Shown here piece after piece: positions 1 through 6,741 of a DNA stretch of 7,676 nucleotides (positions within the stretch are counted from its first letter, which is position 1; the number at the start of each line of letters is the position of its first letter). Both the position numbers and the translations under genes were made by a program. The notes under the pieces are model-generated. The model had not been told where the DNA came from. It was given only the letters and a program-made list of their open reading frames with translations, and made no database searches. Origin of the DNA: an uncultured Lachnospiraceae bacterium (GTDB lineage: Bacteria > Bacillota > Clostridia > Lachnospirales > Lachnospiraceae); assembly GCA_905236925.1 (NCBI GenBank), contig CAJOQS010000226.1, positions 1-7,676 on the forward strand, given 5' to 3'.

Positions 1-1914
1 ACCCTTCTTCCAACCGAAGCGGATCTTGATGTTGCTGCCTGCTGTGTAGAGGCCTGCATCAACAAGCTCCTGGCAAGCTGTAGCCATAAGGCTCTTAGCT
101 TCGGTAAGGTTGTAACCGTTGATCGAATCGCTTGCTGCGTCAAGATCTGCGTAAGCCTTGCCTGCGCCGTACTCTACGTTGTAGATGTTGCAAAGAGCCT
201 GCTTAGCGGGATCAGAACTTCTGTATCTTGAAGTAGGATCGTTGTAGATATCGTAGAAGTACATATCATTGATCATCGAGTAAGCGGGAACATAACCTGC
301 GGTCTTACCAACCCACTCATCACGGTTGATGCAGAGTGAGAATGCCTTACGGAAGTTCTCGTTGCTCATAACGATCGAGTTCTCGTTACCCTTGGAGTTA
401 TCCATCTCCTTGAGGGCATCAACGTTTGTATTGAAGAACAGACGCATTGTGTATGACTCGGGCTGCTTGTACATCTTATCGGAAAGCGAATAGGTGGACA
501 GCTCTGCAGAGGTAGGTACCCAGCTGTCAAGCTCGCCCTTAAGGAATGCCTGCTTAGCAGCATCGTCTGTCATAACATCGCAAACGATCTTGGTGGTCTG
601 ATACTGCTCAACATGCTCGCCGTCAACTTCGAAAGGTGTGTAGGAAACAAGACCGCCGTTGCCGTCATCTTCCCAACCGTACCAGTTCTCGTTACGAACG
701 ATAACATACTGCTTGCCTTCCTGGAAGGACTCAAGTCTGTAAGGACCGAAGGAGATCGTGGTCTCCTTGGAAGTAGCGTAGCTGGAAGTTACAAGATCAC
801 CTGTGGTGTCCTTGTTAGCCTCGTAGAACTCCTTGTTTACAAGGAACGGGCTTCCAAAATGCTGTACAAGGATCTCCTTGTAGTTTGTAGCGGTAACGCA
901 AACATAACGAACAGTGTAATCGTCAACCTTGTAGAAACCTACAACGTCATAGCCTGCGCCAAGGTCAGCGTTAAGCTGCCATACAGCAACGTACTTCTCG
1001 TAGCCGCCGCCGATCTGGAAGTAAGCGCCGTAAGAAGCGTAGAGGTCAGCGCCGGAGAACTCGTCGTTGCCCTGTCCGTCAGCGCTGTACTTGGTCTCGT
1101 CTGTGATATTTACATACTGGGGAACTGCGTTGCCGTTAGCGTCAACATAGCCTTCTGCGCCCCAGAAGCCCCAGCAGTCAACGAATACATCGCCAGCTGC
1201 TACAGCGTCGTCAAGTGAGCCGAAGAGGTTAACGTAAGGAACATAGTAACCCTCTGTCTTTGAATAGTAGTACTTCTTTGCACCTGCAAGAGCGTACTCG
1301 CCATCCCAGTAGGTATTTGAACGGTAGTTCAGCATCTCGGGGTTGAGGAGCTGCTCCATCGAATAGATATAATCGTCAGCAGTGATCTTGTTGCCGTTCT
1401 CCCAAGCAAGGTCGGGATTAAGCTTGATCTCGTAAACGTAGCCTTCGGTGATGTCTGCAGCGGTCTTGCCCTCGGGAAGAGTCGAACCGTACTTGGTAAG
1501 GTCATCCTGATGAGCTGCTGTTACGTCCTCAATGGAAGTAGCTGCTTCAAATATGATCTGATACTCACCCTCTTCGGTATCCGCAACTGTGGTATCAACC
1601 CAGCGGGTTACGAAGTAGCTGAGCATAGCGTCATCGGCATTGGTCTCCCAGGTGTGGGGATTCCACTTATCTGCCAGCGAGGTGGCATATGTATGATAGG
1701 TGTAATCCTTGGGAGCTACAGGCTCGGCATCAGTGTTGTCCGCAGCCTTGGTAGGCTCAGTTGTGTTGCTTCCCTTATCATCTTTCTTGGGAGCATCGGT
1801 AACAGTGGTGGTGCCGCCTTTGTTGTCGTCGGTTGTCTTCTTGCAGCCTGCCATAACGGAAACAGCAAGAACAAGAACGAGCATTAACGCGAGCGCCTTG
1901 TTAATTTTCTTCAT
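1..1914 (-). CDS. Extracellular solute-binding lipoprotein, family 5 (oligopeptide/OppA type), 3' end missing
   Basis: Reading frame open from an ATG at 1912-1914 to the left edge: 638 codons, no stop, so the C-terminus lies outside. Seen: a lipoprotein signal peptide (KK at 2-3, hydrophobic stretch to 21, lipobox V-M-A-G-C with Cys24), then a low-complexity Lys/Asp/Thr tether to about residue 70. The globular part starts near W-N-P-H-T-W (84-89). Family 5 hallmarks follow: W-E-N-G-N-K-I-T-A-D-D-Y-I-Y-S (171-185), V-D-D-Y-T-V (about 330-335), G-P-Y-R-L (near 410) and E-N-F-R-K-A-F-S-L-C-I-N-R-D-E-W (519-534). Family members bind peptides or other solutes outside the membrane and hand them to an Opp/Dpp-type permease; no such partner is visible here. 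The first half is longer than usual (see findings). Ile is almost always ATC and Lys mostly AAG, a bias suggesting high expression, unlike the exporter genes. The family is confident; the ligand is unknown. Confidence 0.93.
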   Translation of the reverse strand, partial: MKKINKALALMLVLVLAVSVMAGCKKTTDDNKGGTTTVTDAPKKDDKGSNTTEPTKAADNTDAEPVAPKDYTYHTYATSLADKWNPHTWETNADDAMLSYFVTRWVDTTVADTEEGEYQIIFEAATSIEDVTAAHQDDLTKYGSTLPEGKTAADITEGYVYEIKLNPDLAWENGNKITADDYIYSMEQLLNPEMLNYRSNTYWDGEYALAGAKKYYYSKTEGYYVPYVNLFGSLDDAVAAGDVFVDCWGFWGAEGYVDANGNAVPQYVNITDETKYSADGQGNDEFSGADLYASYGAYFQIGGGYEKYVAVWQLNADLGAGYDVVGFYKVDDYTVRYVCVTATNYKEILVQHFGSPFLVNKEFYEANKDTTGDLVTSSYATSKETTISFGPYRLESFQEGKQYVIVRNENWYGWEDDGNGGLVSYTPFEVDGEHVEQYQTTKIVCDVMTDDAAKQAFLKGELDSWVPTSAELSTYSLSDKMYKQPESYTMRLFFNTNVDALKEMDNSKGNENSIVMSNENFRKAFSLCINRDEWVGKTAGYVPAYSMINDMYFYDIYNDPTSRYRSSDPAKQALCNIYNVEYGAGKAYADLDAASDSINGYNLTEAKSLMATACQELVDAGLYTAGSNIKIRFGWKKG

Positions 1915-1920
1915 GTTTCT

Positions 1921-1928
1921 CCTCCTTT
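1921..1928 (-). promoter_or_regulatory. Strong ribosome binding site of the solute-binding lipoprotein
   Basis: Minus-strand AAAGGAGG lies six bases before the ATG at 1914. It is close to the full complement of the 16S rRNA 3' end and fixes the start codon, which also gives a perfect lipoprotein signal peptide. Confidence 0.9.
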
Positions 1929-1945
1929 ATTTAACACGTTGACGC

Positions 1946-1979
1946 AGTAAAGTCAGAACATCCGTTCCCTTCCTTCACT
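1946..1979 (-). other. Possible stem-loop in the leader of the solute-binding lipoprotein mRNA
   Basis: On the minus strand AGTGAAG (1979-1973) can pair with CTTTACT (1952-1946), seven pairs including one G-U. Inside it GAAC (1967-1964) pairs with GTTC (1959-1956) around a four-base loop. It lies between the predicted transcription start and the ribosome binding site. No T-run follows, so it is not a terminator; it might stabilise the mRNA. Short stems like this arise by chance, so confidence is low. Confidence 0.25.
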
Positions 1980-1992
1980 ATCGACAAAACAT

Positions 1993-2020
1993 ATTTTATC
2001 TTAAACTTTGTGATTGTCAA
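1993..2020 (-). promoter_or_regulatory. Sigma-A type promoter for the solute-binding lipoprotein
   Basis: On the minus strand a perfect -35 box TTGACA (2020-2015) and a -10 box TAAAAT (1998-1993, one mismatch to TATAAT) are separated by 16 bases. A start of transcription near G1985 would give a leader of about 70 bases. The promoter separates this gene from the upstream exporter operon and fits the high expression suggested by codon use. No clear operator overlaps it. Confidence 0.85.
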
Positions 2021-2056
2021 GAAAAAAATGTAAGATTTATCGCTCCGAAAATGCCT

Positions 2057-2082
2057 GAAAACGCGGAGTTTTCGCGTTTTTC
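2057..2082. terminator. Hairpin with A/T flanks, candidate terminator
   Basis: AAAACGCG (2058-2065) and CGCGTTTT (2073-2080) are a perfect 8-base inverted repeat around a seven-base loop. The stem has a GC core and A-tract/T-tract outer ends, so it can look like an intrinsic terminator from either side; the U-tract is only four bases on the minus strand and five on the plus strand. It lies about 190 bases past the stop of the last exporter gene and about 40 bases upstream of the -35 box of the next gene, a sensible place to stop read-through. The short U-tract and the distance from the stop keep confidence moderate. Confidence 0.45.
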
Positions 2083-2240
2083 TGCATTATTATTCGCTTC
2101 TGTGCATAAATAAACGCATCGGTTTTCGTGGTTTTTTTTGCACCGATTACCACTTTTTCTTTATTTCAGTGTCTTTCCTACGTGCTCACGTGTCCGTGTG
2201 AGAAAGAATTCTCCATAAAAATATGCCTGCCGTATACACT

Positions 2241-2263
2241 AAAAAAAATTTTATAACTTTTTT
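2241..2263 (-). terminator. Weak A/T hairpin with T8 run after the exporter operon
   Basis: Seven bases after the stop codon of the last exporter gene, the minus strand has an A6 run (2263-2258), a short spacer and a T8 run (2248-2241). The A and T runs can pair, and the T8 tract would suit release, but there is no GC-rich stem. It could be a weak terminator or a 3' end of processed mRNA. Confidence 0.25.
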
Positions 2264-2269
2264 CGTACT

Positions 2270-3184
2270 TTACGGCTTGGTCAGGTAAACCTTACCCTCC
2301 TCATAGGTTACTTTTATCTTATTGTCCTCGAGCTTCAGATCGTCAAGCATGTGCCGGGGTATCTGCAGCCGTCCCGCGCGGTCCACTATAGCGTACTCGT
2401 CCTGTGTCTCCTCTTCCGCCCAGTTGACCTCGCCGGCTTCAAACCTGCCCTGATATTTTTCCCTGAGTATCCTCTCGGAGCTGATTTTTCCGTCCCTGAT
2501 CGCCACGACGCGGTTAACCTTTTTGGAGAGCTCAACATCGTGAGTTACGATAATAACGGTCTGTCCGTGTTCCTCGTTCAGCCGCCTGAATATATCAAAG
2601 ATATAATCCGCAGTCTTTCTGTCAACGGAGCCGGTCGGCTCGTCCGCGAGCAGCAGTGCAGGCGAATTCGCAAGAGCGATGGCTATAGCGGCTCGCTGCT
2701 GCTCTCCGCCCGAGAGCTGTGAGAGCCTGCTGTTCATCCTGTTCCCGAGACCTACAAGCTCGAGCAGCTCCTTTGCACGCTCCCTGTGCCTGTCGGAGGG
2801 TCCGCCCTCCGCGAGCAGCATCGGTGTTATCACATTCTCGACCGCAGTCATATACGGAAGGAGGTTTCTTGCGTTGTTCTGCCATACAAAGCCTACTGTG
2901 CACCTTTTATAGGAATCCTTTTCCTCCTCGCTCATCTTGAAAAGATCCCTTCCGTCCACGCGCAGACGTCCGGCACTTGGCGTGTCAAGGCCTCCTATCA
3001 TGTTAAGGAAGGTCGACTTGCCCGAACCGGAATTTCCTATTATAGCGGTAAACTCACCCCTCTGCACCGTAAGATCAAGACCCTGCAGCGCCACAACCTC
3101 GATATCTCCCGCCTTGTATATCTTTACAAGGTTCTCCGCGAGGACCATCGGGATATCCTTACCGTTCTTCTCTTCTTCGCCCAT
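2270..3184 (-). CDS. ABC exporter ATPase (MacB/LolD type) with AbrB-like C-terminal tail
   Basis: 304 residues. The ATPase core (about 14-234) has every expected motif: Walker A G-N-S-G-S-G-K-S (50-57), Q-loop Q102, signature L-S-G-G-E-Q-Q (157-163), Walker B L-L-L-A-D-E-P with catalytic E182, D-loop near D188, and switch H215. It should bind the cytoplasmic coupling helices of the FtsX-type permease two genes upstream and pair with the neighbouring ATPase. Around the Q-loop it reads V-W-Q-N-N-A-R-N-L-L-P, a few residues longer than the usual F-Q-x-x-N-L-L-P. After an acidic linker (235-262) comes a segment (263-304) with V-D-R-A-G-R-L-Q-I-P, matching the start of SpoVT/AbrB swapped-hairpin domains, absent from ordinary MacB or LolD ATPases of about 220-240 residues. 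The start chosen lies two bases after the upstream stop, which suggests coupling; an inner ATG (3146-3148, residue 13) has a better ribosome binding site. Family is certain, tail assignment is inference from pattern. Confidence 0.95.
   Translation of the reverse strand: MGEEEKNGKDIPMVLAENLVKIYKAGDIEVVALQGLDLTVQRGEFTAIIGNSGSGKSTFLNMIGGLDTPSAGRLRVDGRDLFKMSEEEKDSYKRCTVGFVWQNNARNLLPYMTAVENVITPMLLAEGGPSDRHRERAKELLELVGLGNRMNSRLSQLSGGEQQRAAIAIALANSPALLLADEPTGSVDRKTADYIFDIFRRLNEEHGQTVIIVTHDVELSKKVNRVVAIRDGKISSERILREKYQGRFEAGEVNWAEEETQDEYAIVDRAGRLQIPRHMLDDLKLEDNKIKVTYEEGKVYLTKP
3155..3160 (-). promoter_or_regulatory. Possible ribosome binding site for an inner start of the second ATPase
   Basis: AAGGAT on the minus strand sits six bases ahead of an in-frame ATG (3146-3148) at residue 13. 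Proteins of this family commonly start just before the E-N-L-V-K-I-Y-like strand, which this ATG would give. The first ATG (3182-3184) has only a weak purine stretch upstream but directly follows the previous stop. Either or both may be used. Confidence 0.35.
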
Positions 3185-3186
3185 AA

Positions 3187-3903
3187 TCAGTCACCGTTCC
3201 CCGGCCCAGCCGTTTCCCGCGGGTTTTCCCGCATATCCGTAATATGTCCGTCTTCAAGCGTATAGATCCTGTCTCCCGCTTCCATCAGGCCCGTATCATG
3301 AGTTGTCATCACGACCGTGATGCCCTCCTCCTGCACAAGCTCCCTGAATATGTTGACCACGCTTACGGCAGTCTGGCTGTCCAGCTCGGCAGTCGGTTCA
3401 TCCGCGAATACAACTCCGGGCCTGTGCGCGATCGCGCGGGCAATCGCCACACGCTGCTGCTCTCCTCCGGAAAGCTCCTGCGGCATATGATCCGCCCTTG
3501 CCAGAAGCCCCACAAGCCTCAGACATTTGTTCACGCGCTCAGCCGGATCTCCATCGTATCCCGACAGACGGAGGGCGAATTCCACATTTTCATATACGGT
3601 CATGATAGGGATCAGTGAAACGGACTGGAAAACAAAGCCGAAGCGCTTCCGTCTGATCATTCCCTTCTCATCCTCTGTCATGCCCGCGGTTTCCCTGCCT
3701 TCGAGCAGAACGCTTCCGGCGCTCGGGGCATCAAGTGCTCCGATGATGTTCATCAGAGTTGTCTTTCCCGAACCCGAAGGACCCTTAAGTATCGTCAGGG
3801 CTCCCGCCGGTATACCGACCGAGATATCCCTGAGAGCGTACAGCTTTTCGCCTCCCGCAAGATCGAATACGCGGTCGACATTTTTTGTTTCGATTATATT
3901 CAT
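3187..3903 (-). CDS. ABC exporter ATPase (MacB/LolD type)
   Basis: 238 residues, the usual length of LolD/MacB-type nucleotide-binding subunits. Seen: Walker A G-P-S-G-S-G-K-T-T (41-49), Q-loop Q93, signature L-S-G-G-E-Q-Q (144-150), Walker B V-V-F-A-D-E-P with catalytic E169, D-loop near D175 (A-E-L-D-S), switch H202. No catalytic residue is missing. It should hydrolyse ATP on the inner face of the membrane and power the FtsX-type permease encoded just upstream, probably paired with the longer ATPase encoded two bases downstream. Its ATG lies eight bases after the permease stop. A GGAGAGGA stretch at 3923-3916 overlaps the end of the permease gene but is twelve bases from the ATG, longer than usual, so coupling to permease translation is likely. 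The C-terminus (about 224-238) is a short polar Pro/Gly tail without a domain. The family is certain; the transported substrate is not. Confidence 0.96.
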   Translation of the reverse strand: MNIIETKNVDRVFDLAGGEKLYALRDISVGIPAGALTILKGPSGSGKTTLMNIIGALDAPSAGSVLLEGRETAGMTEDEKGMIRRKRFGFVFQSVSLIPIMTVYENVEFALRLSGYDGDPAERVNKCLRLVGLLARADHMPQELSGGEQQRVAIARAIAHRPGVVFADEPTAELDSQTAVSVVNIFRELVQEEGITVVMTTHDTGLMEAGDRIYTLEDGHITDMRENPRETAGPGNGD

Positions 3904-3911
3904 ATACCGTT

Positions 3912-6722
3912 TCAGTCCTCTCCGAGTTTAAGGGCCTGTGATATCTTCATTCTGTAGATCTGGTTGACCAGGACTCCCATACATATTCCGAACATCAGCA
4001 CTATTACGGTCATAAGCCTTGCGACATCTCCGCTCTTTATGACCAGTTCAAACGGAAGTGCCCGGTCCGCAGCCGAATAGGCGATCCGGATAACGGGTAT
4101 GTACAGACGGGACGCAAGCCAGCCTATCAGCAGACCTGCGATTATCCCGAAGCCTCCGGTAAATGCCTGCTCCACCACGAGCATCGTCATGATCTCCTTC
4201 CGGGTCATGCCCATTGCCCTGAATATTCCGAACAGGAGCTCCCTCGACCGGATCGAGAGCATCCAGTAGATCACGTATCCTATCCCGCAGATCAGCAGTA
4301 TCGTTATGAAGCTCATCGTAAGTATTCCGTTGGTTCCCTGGAACAGCGGGTCTTCGGCGACCGCAGCCTTTTTCTCCGCTGCATCATCAAGGCGGACTAT
4401 CCTCAGCTCTTCATTTTCCGCAAACTCATAGAAGCCCGAGGTGTCACCTCCCATATCTATCCATATCTCATACGGGAAAATGCCCACCGCTTCCTGAACG
4501 GTCGAAAGATGGCCCACTATCATATAGTTATCGTAGGTCTGCACACTCTCATCCGCCATTATCGAGAGCTTGACGGGGCTGTAGGAGGGCCAGTGGTCGA
4601 AGAAGCCGTAAATCACGGCGCTCAGCGTCCCCGTATAGTAGGTCCCCGAGAAGGTATAGGTCACGGTGTCGCCTACCTTAAGTCCGAGCTTGTCACGGAA
4701 ATCCGAGGACAGCAGCACCGCGTCGGGATTTCTGGAAAGAACATTAAGATAATCCCGGAAATCGTACTTTAAAAGATCGCTGTCCAGATCGGTCGTTTCT
4801 CCGAAGGCCCTGGTGTCGATACCCATAAACGATGATGAGATATCCTTTCCGCCGACCTTCGCAACCGCGGAGCTGCTCCGAAAGACCTTCGCAATACTCC
4901 TCGCGCCTTTTATCTGCCCGTATTTCCCGAAGTCCGGTTCCGTAAATGTGACCTCGGCCTCGGGATCGATGGCAAGATATGCCGTATTGTTCTTCCAGTA
5001 CTCGGTCACAACTATATCCGCGCCCTGGAGGTAATCGATGTTTTTCTCCGCGTTATCGAGTATGGTCCTCGCAACGGTCATGTTAAACAGACCAAAGCTG
5101 ACAGTCAGCACAAGGAAGACCATGATAAACGCGCTCCTGTTCCTTGTCCTGATGAGCTGGAGAAAGGACGTATACACCGGAGGAGACCATTTCTTCCTTC
5201 CTACCCTGTAGATGCCTCCGACTATCAGGCCGTGTATCCTGACCGAAGCCATTCCCGCTCCGAGAATAAAAAGTGACGAAGCGAGGAAGACCAGCGGATC
5301 AAGAGGCTTTCCCGAAAGCACCCGTGCTGTCATTTCCCCTTCCTGATTGCTGAAGTTGTACAGGGCATAGACGGAAACCGCAAGCAGCAGCACATCAAGG
5401 AACAGCTTCTGCCAGAGCGGACGGGTGCTTCTGCTCTTCCGTCTCTTGACATCTACGATGCTGCTCTTCTCGCGCCTGAGGACGGGGATCAGCGTCATTG
5501 CCATTGACACAGCGACCGCTCCGAGTCCGAACAGCAGAACATCCGCGCTCAGCTCCGCCTTAAGGACTCTTCTGACCTTGAACTGAAGGAACGCGCTCGA
5601 AGCCCCAAGTATCCTGCAAAGCGGGATGCCCAGTATTATTCCGACCGCAAGAGAAGCGAACGAAAGTATAAGGGCCTGAAGCAGAAACATTCTCATGATC
5701 TGCTTCTTTGAGGCGCCTCTGCTCTTCAGAAGGGCTATCTCATTTTCCTCGAGCTCCAGCATCTGCCTTGAGATCATGAAGATAAAGGCGCTGAGGAGCA
5801 CGATAACGGGTGCCCACAAGATCGCAAGAGTCACCGAGATACGGTTCTCCTCGCTGCGGAACGCCTCAAGTATCCCGATATAGCCGGGAGTCTCTATCTC
5901 GGTATTGGCTGTTTTATACGCTGTGACCATATCACGGGAAAAACTGAGCAGATAGTCGACCTGCTCGGGACGCACCGCCTTATAATCCAGCAATACCGTG
6001 TTGGTCTCGTTCATCTGATAGGAAAGGCCTTCCGACATAAAGAGCTGTTCAAAAAGACCCGGATCGATCAGGACAGCGTTCCTGTAGCTGTCAGGGCTGT
6101 CATACCAGTAAACATCCGATGGATCGTCGTAATTGAACACTCCCGTGATCCTGACCCTGATCGGTTCTCCGCTGCGGTCCTTCAGGTTCCCGAACTCCAG
6201 CTCGTCTCCTATTAGCAGATTCAGCTCGATCATTGCGCTCTGGCTGATAACGGCTTCCATAAAACCGTCCGGTGCAGCTGAATCCGCGCACATTGAGCCC
6301 GAAAGTATCCTCGAATGCGCTTCAAGGTCTTCCAGCGCGCCTATAACTATCATCTGCTCCGATTCAAGGCCGTCCCTGAGGATCAGCGATCTGGCCGTGC
6401 TGGTCACAAGATTGCGGTAGCGTATGTGTTCCCTGACACCGACCTCCATCCTGCTGCCCAGTTCGTCCGCAAATTGTCTTATATCCGCGGTTTCCTGCCT
6501 GCCTTCGCCCTTTCGTATGCGGCCGACGGTGCGTACAGCCATGGGGTATTCGTTCTTCTCACTGAGATAATTGGTAAAACCGTCGGTCAGCATATGCCTC
6601 TTCGACGCATCTCGGTACAGCGGATAACTGACCGTGATCGCGACGAGAAGGATATTGCCGATCAACAGGCTGGCAACCATCCACTTCTTATGAAGGATCC
6701 TCTGTAAAACAAGATGGAGCAT
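3912..6722 (-). CDS. FtsX/MacB-type ABC exporter permease with two fused halves
   Basis: 936 residues. Predicted by eye: one membrane helix (about 15-35), a large outside domain (about 37-295), three helices (about 297-319, 347-372, 393-415), a basic inside loop (416-438), two helices (about 439-456 and 477-500), a helix (about 530-550), a second outside domain (551-798) and three last helices (799-823, 850-874, 902-924): 10 in all. Each half ends in an FtsX-type three-helix block with a coupling motif, E-I-A-L-L-K-S-R-G-A-S (328-338) and E-L-L-F-G-I-F-R-A-M-G-M-T (828-840). Each outside domain carries a MacB-like L-x-x-G-D stretch (L-L-I-G-D 169-173, L-K-V-G-D 681-685). Known family behaviour: such permeases transmit ATP-driven motion to outside partners and export peptides, lipids or lipoproteins. 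Being fused, one chain may form the whole membrane part. AGAGG at 6735-6731, eight bases before the ATG, supports the start. The substrate is unknown. Confidence 0.94.
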   Translation of the reverse strand: MLHLVLQRILHKKWMVASLLIGNILLVAITVSYPLYRDASKRHMLTDGFTNYLSEKNEYPMAVRTVGRIRKGEGRQETADIRQFADELGSRMEVGVREHIRYRNLVTSTARSLILRDGLESEQMIVIGALEDLEAHSRILSGSMCADSAAPDGFMEAVISQSAMIELNLLIGDELEFGNLKDRSGEPIRVRITGVFNYDDPSDVYWYDSPDSYRNAVLIDPGLFEQLFMSEGLSYQMNETNTVLLDYKAVRPEQVDYLLSFSRDMVTAYKTANTEIETPGYIGILEAFRSEENRISVTLAILWAPVIVLLSAFIFMISRQMLELEENEIALLKSRGASKKQIMRMFLLQALILSFASLAVGIILGIPLCRILGASSAFLQFKVRRVLKAELSADVLLFGLGAVAVSMAMTLIPVLRREKSSIVDVKRRKSRSTRPLWQKLFLDVLLLAVSVYALYNFSNQEGEMTARVLSGKPLDPLVFLASSLFILGAGMASVRIHGLIVGGIYRVGRKKWSPPVYTSFLQLIRTRNRSAFIMVFLVLTVSFGLFNMTVARTILDNAEKNIDYLQGADIVVTEYWKNNTAYLAIDPEAEVTFTEPDFGKYGQIKGARSIAKVFRSSSAVAKVGGKDISSSFMGIDTRAFGETTDLDSDLLKYDFRDYLNVLSRNPDAVLLSSDFRDKLGLKVGDTVTYTFSGTYYTGTLSAVIYGFFDHWPSYSPVKLSIMADESVQTYDNYMIVGHLSTVQEAVGIFPYEIWIDMGGDTSGFYEFAENEELRIVRLDDAAEKKAAVAEDPLFQGTNGILTMSFITILLICGIGYVIYWMLSIRSRELLFGIFRAMGMTRKEIMTMLVVEQAFTGGFGIIAGLLIGWLASRLYIPVIRIAYSAADRALPFELVIKSGDVARLMTVIVLMFGICMGVLVNQIYRMKISQALKLGED

Positions 6723-6741
6723 GCTCTTTTCCTCTGACTGA

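Larger units (their letters stand above)
1915..2269. other. Intergenic region between exporter operon and solute-binding protein gene
   Basis: 355 AT-rich bases without a credible gene. Reading along the minus strand from the exporter stop codon, it contains: an A/T-only hairpin with a T8 run; a nested inverted repeat (2173-2206); weak overlapping inverted repeats around an A8 run (ATCGGT 2118-2123 with ACCGAT 2142-2147; GTGGT 2128-2132 with ACCAC 2149-2153); the GC-core hairpin at 2058-2080; the TTGACA/TAAAAT promoter; and the leader with its ribosome binding site. The only minus-strand short frame with an ATG that I followed (2216-2178) has 12 codons and no ribosome binding site. I saw no tRNA and no riboswitch I recognise. 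Confidence 0.7.

Noticed and set aside
613..1218. Plus-strand open frame of 201 codons inside the solute-binding gene
   Set aside because: It is exactly antisense to a strongly supported family 5 protein with biased codons. Its translation is a hydrophobic, Val-rich product expected from the complement of such codons, with no recognisable motif.
1510..1942. Plus-strand open frames (1510-1887 and 1709-1942) near the start of the lipoprotein gene
   Set aside because: Antisense to the signal peptide, tether and first lobe of the lipoprotein. Hydrophobicity is an antisense artefact and neither frame matches a family I know.
2118..2153. Inverted repeats around the A8/T8 run as a second strong terminator
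   Set aside because: The stems are only five to six pairs with loops of 16-18 bases, and the T-run lies in the loop on the plus strand. A five-T run follows only on the plus strand, where no gene needs it.
2178..2216. Minus-strand 12-codon frame in the intergenic region
   Set aside because: No ribosome binding site, overlaps the nested inverted repeat, and short frames of this size occur by chance.
2786..3265. Plus-strand open frame of 159 codons across the junction of the two ATPase genes
   Set aside because: Overlaps the Walker A and Q-loop coding regions of real ATPases on the other strand; no motif or family resemblance.
3527..3931. Plus-strand open frame of 134 codons antisense to the first ATPase
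   Set aside because: Shadow of a gene with full ABC motifs; the product is low-complexity Ser/Arg/Pro.
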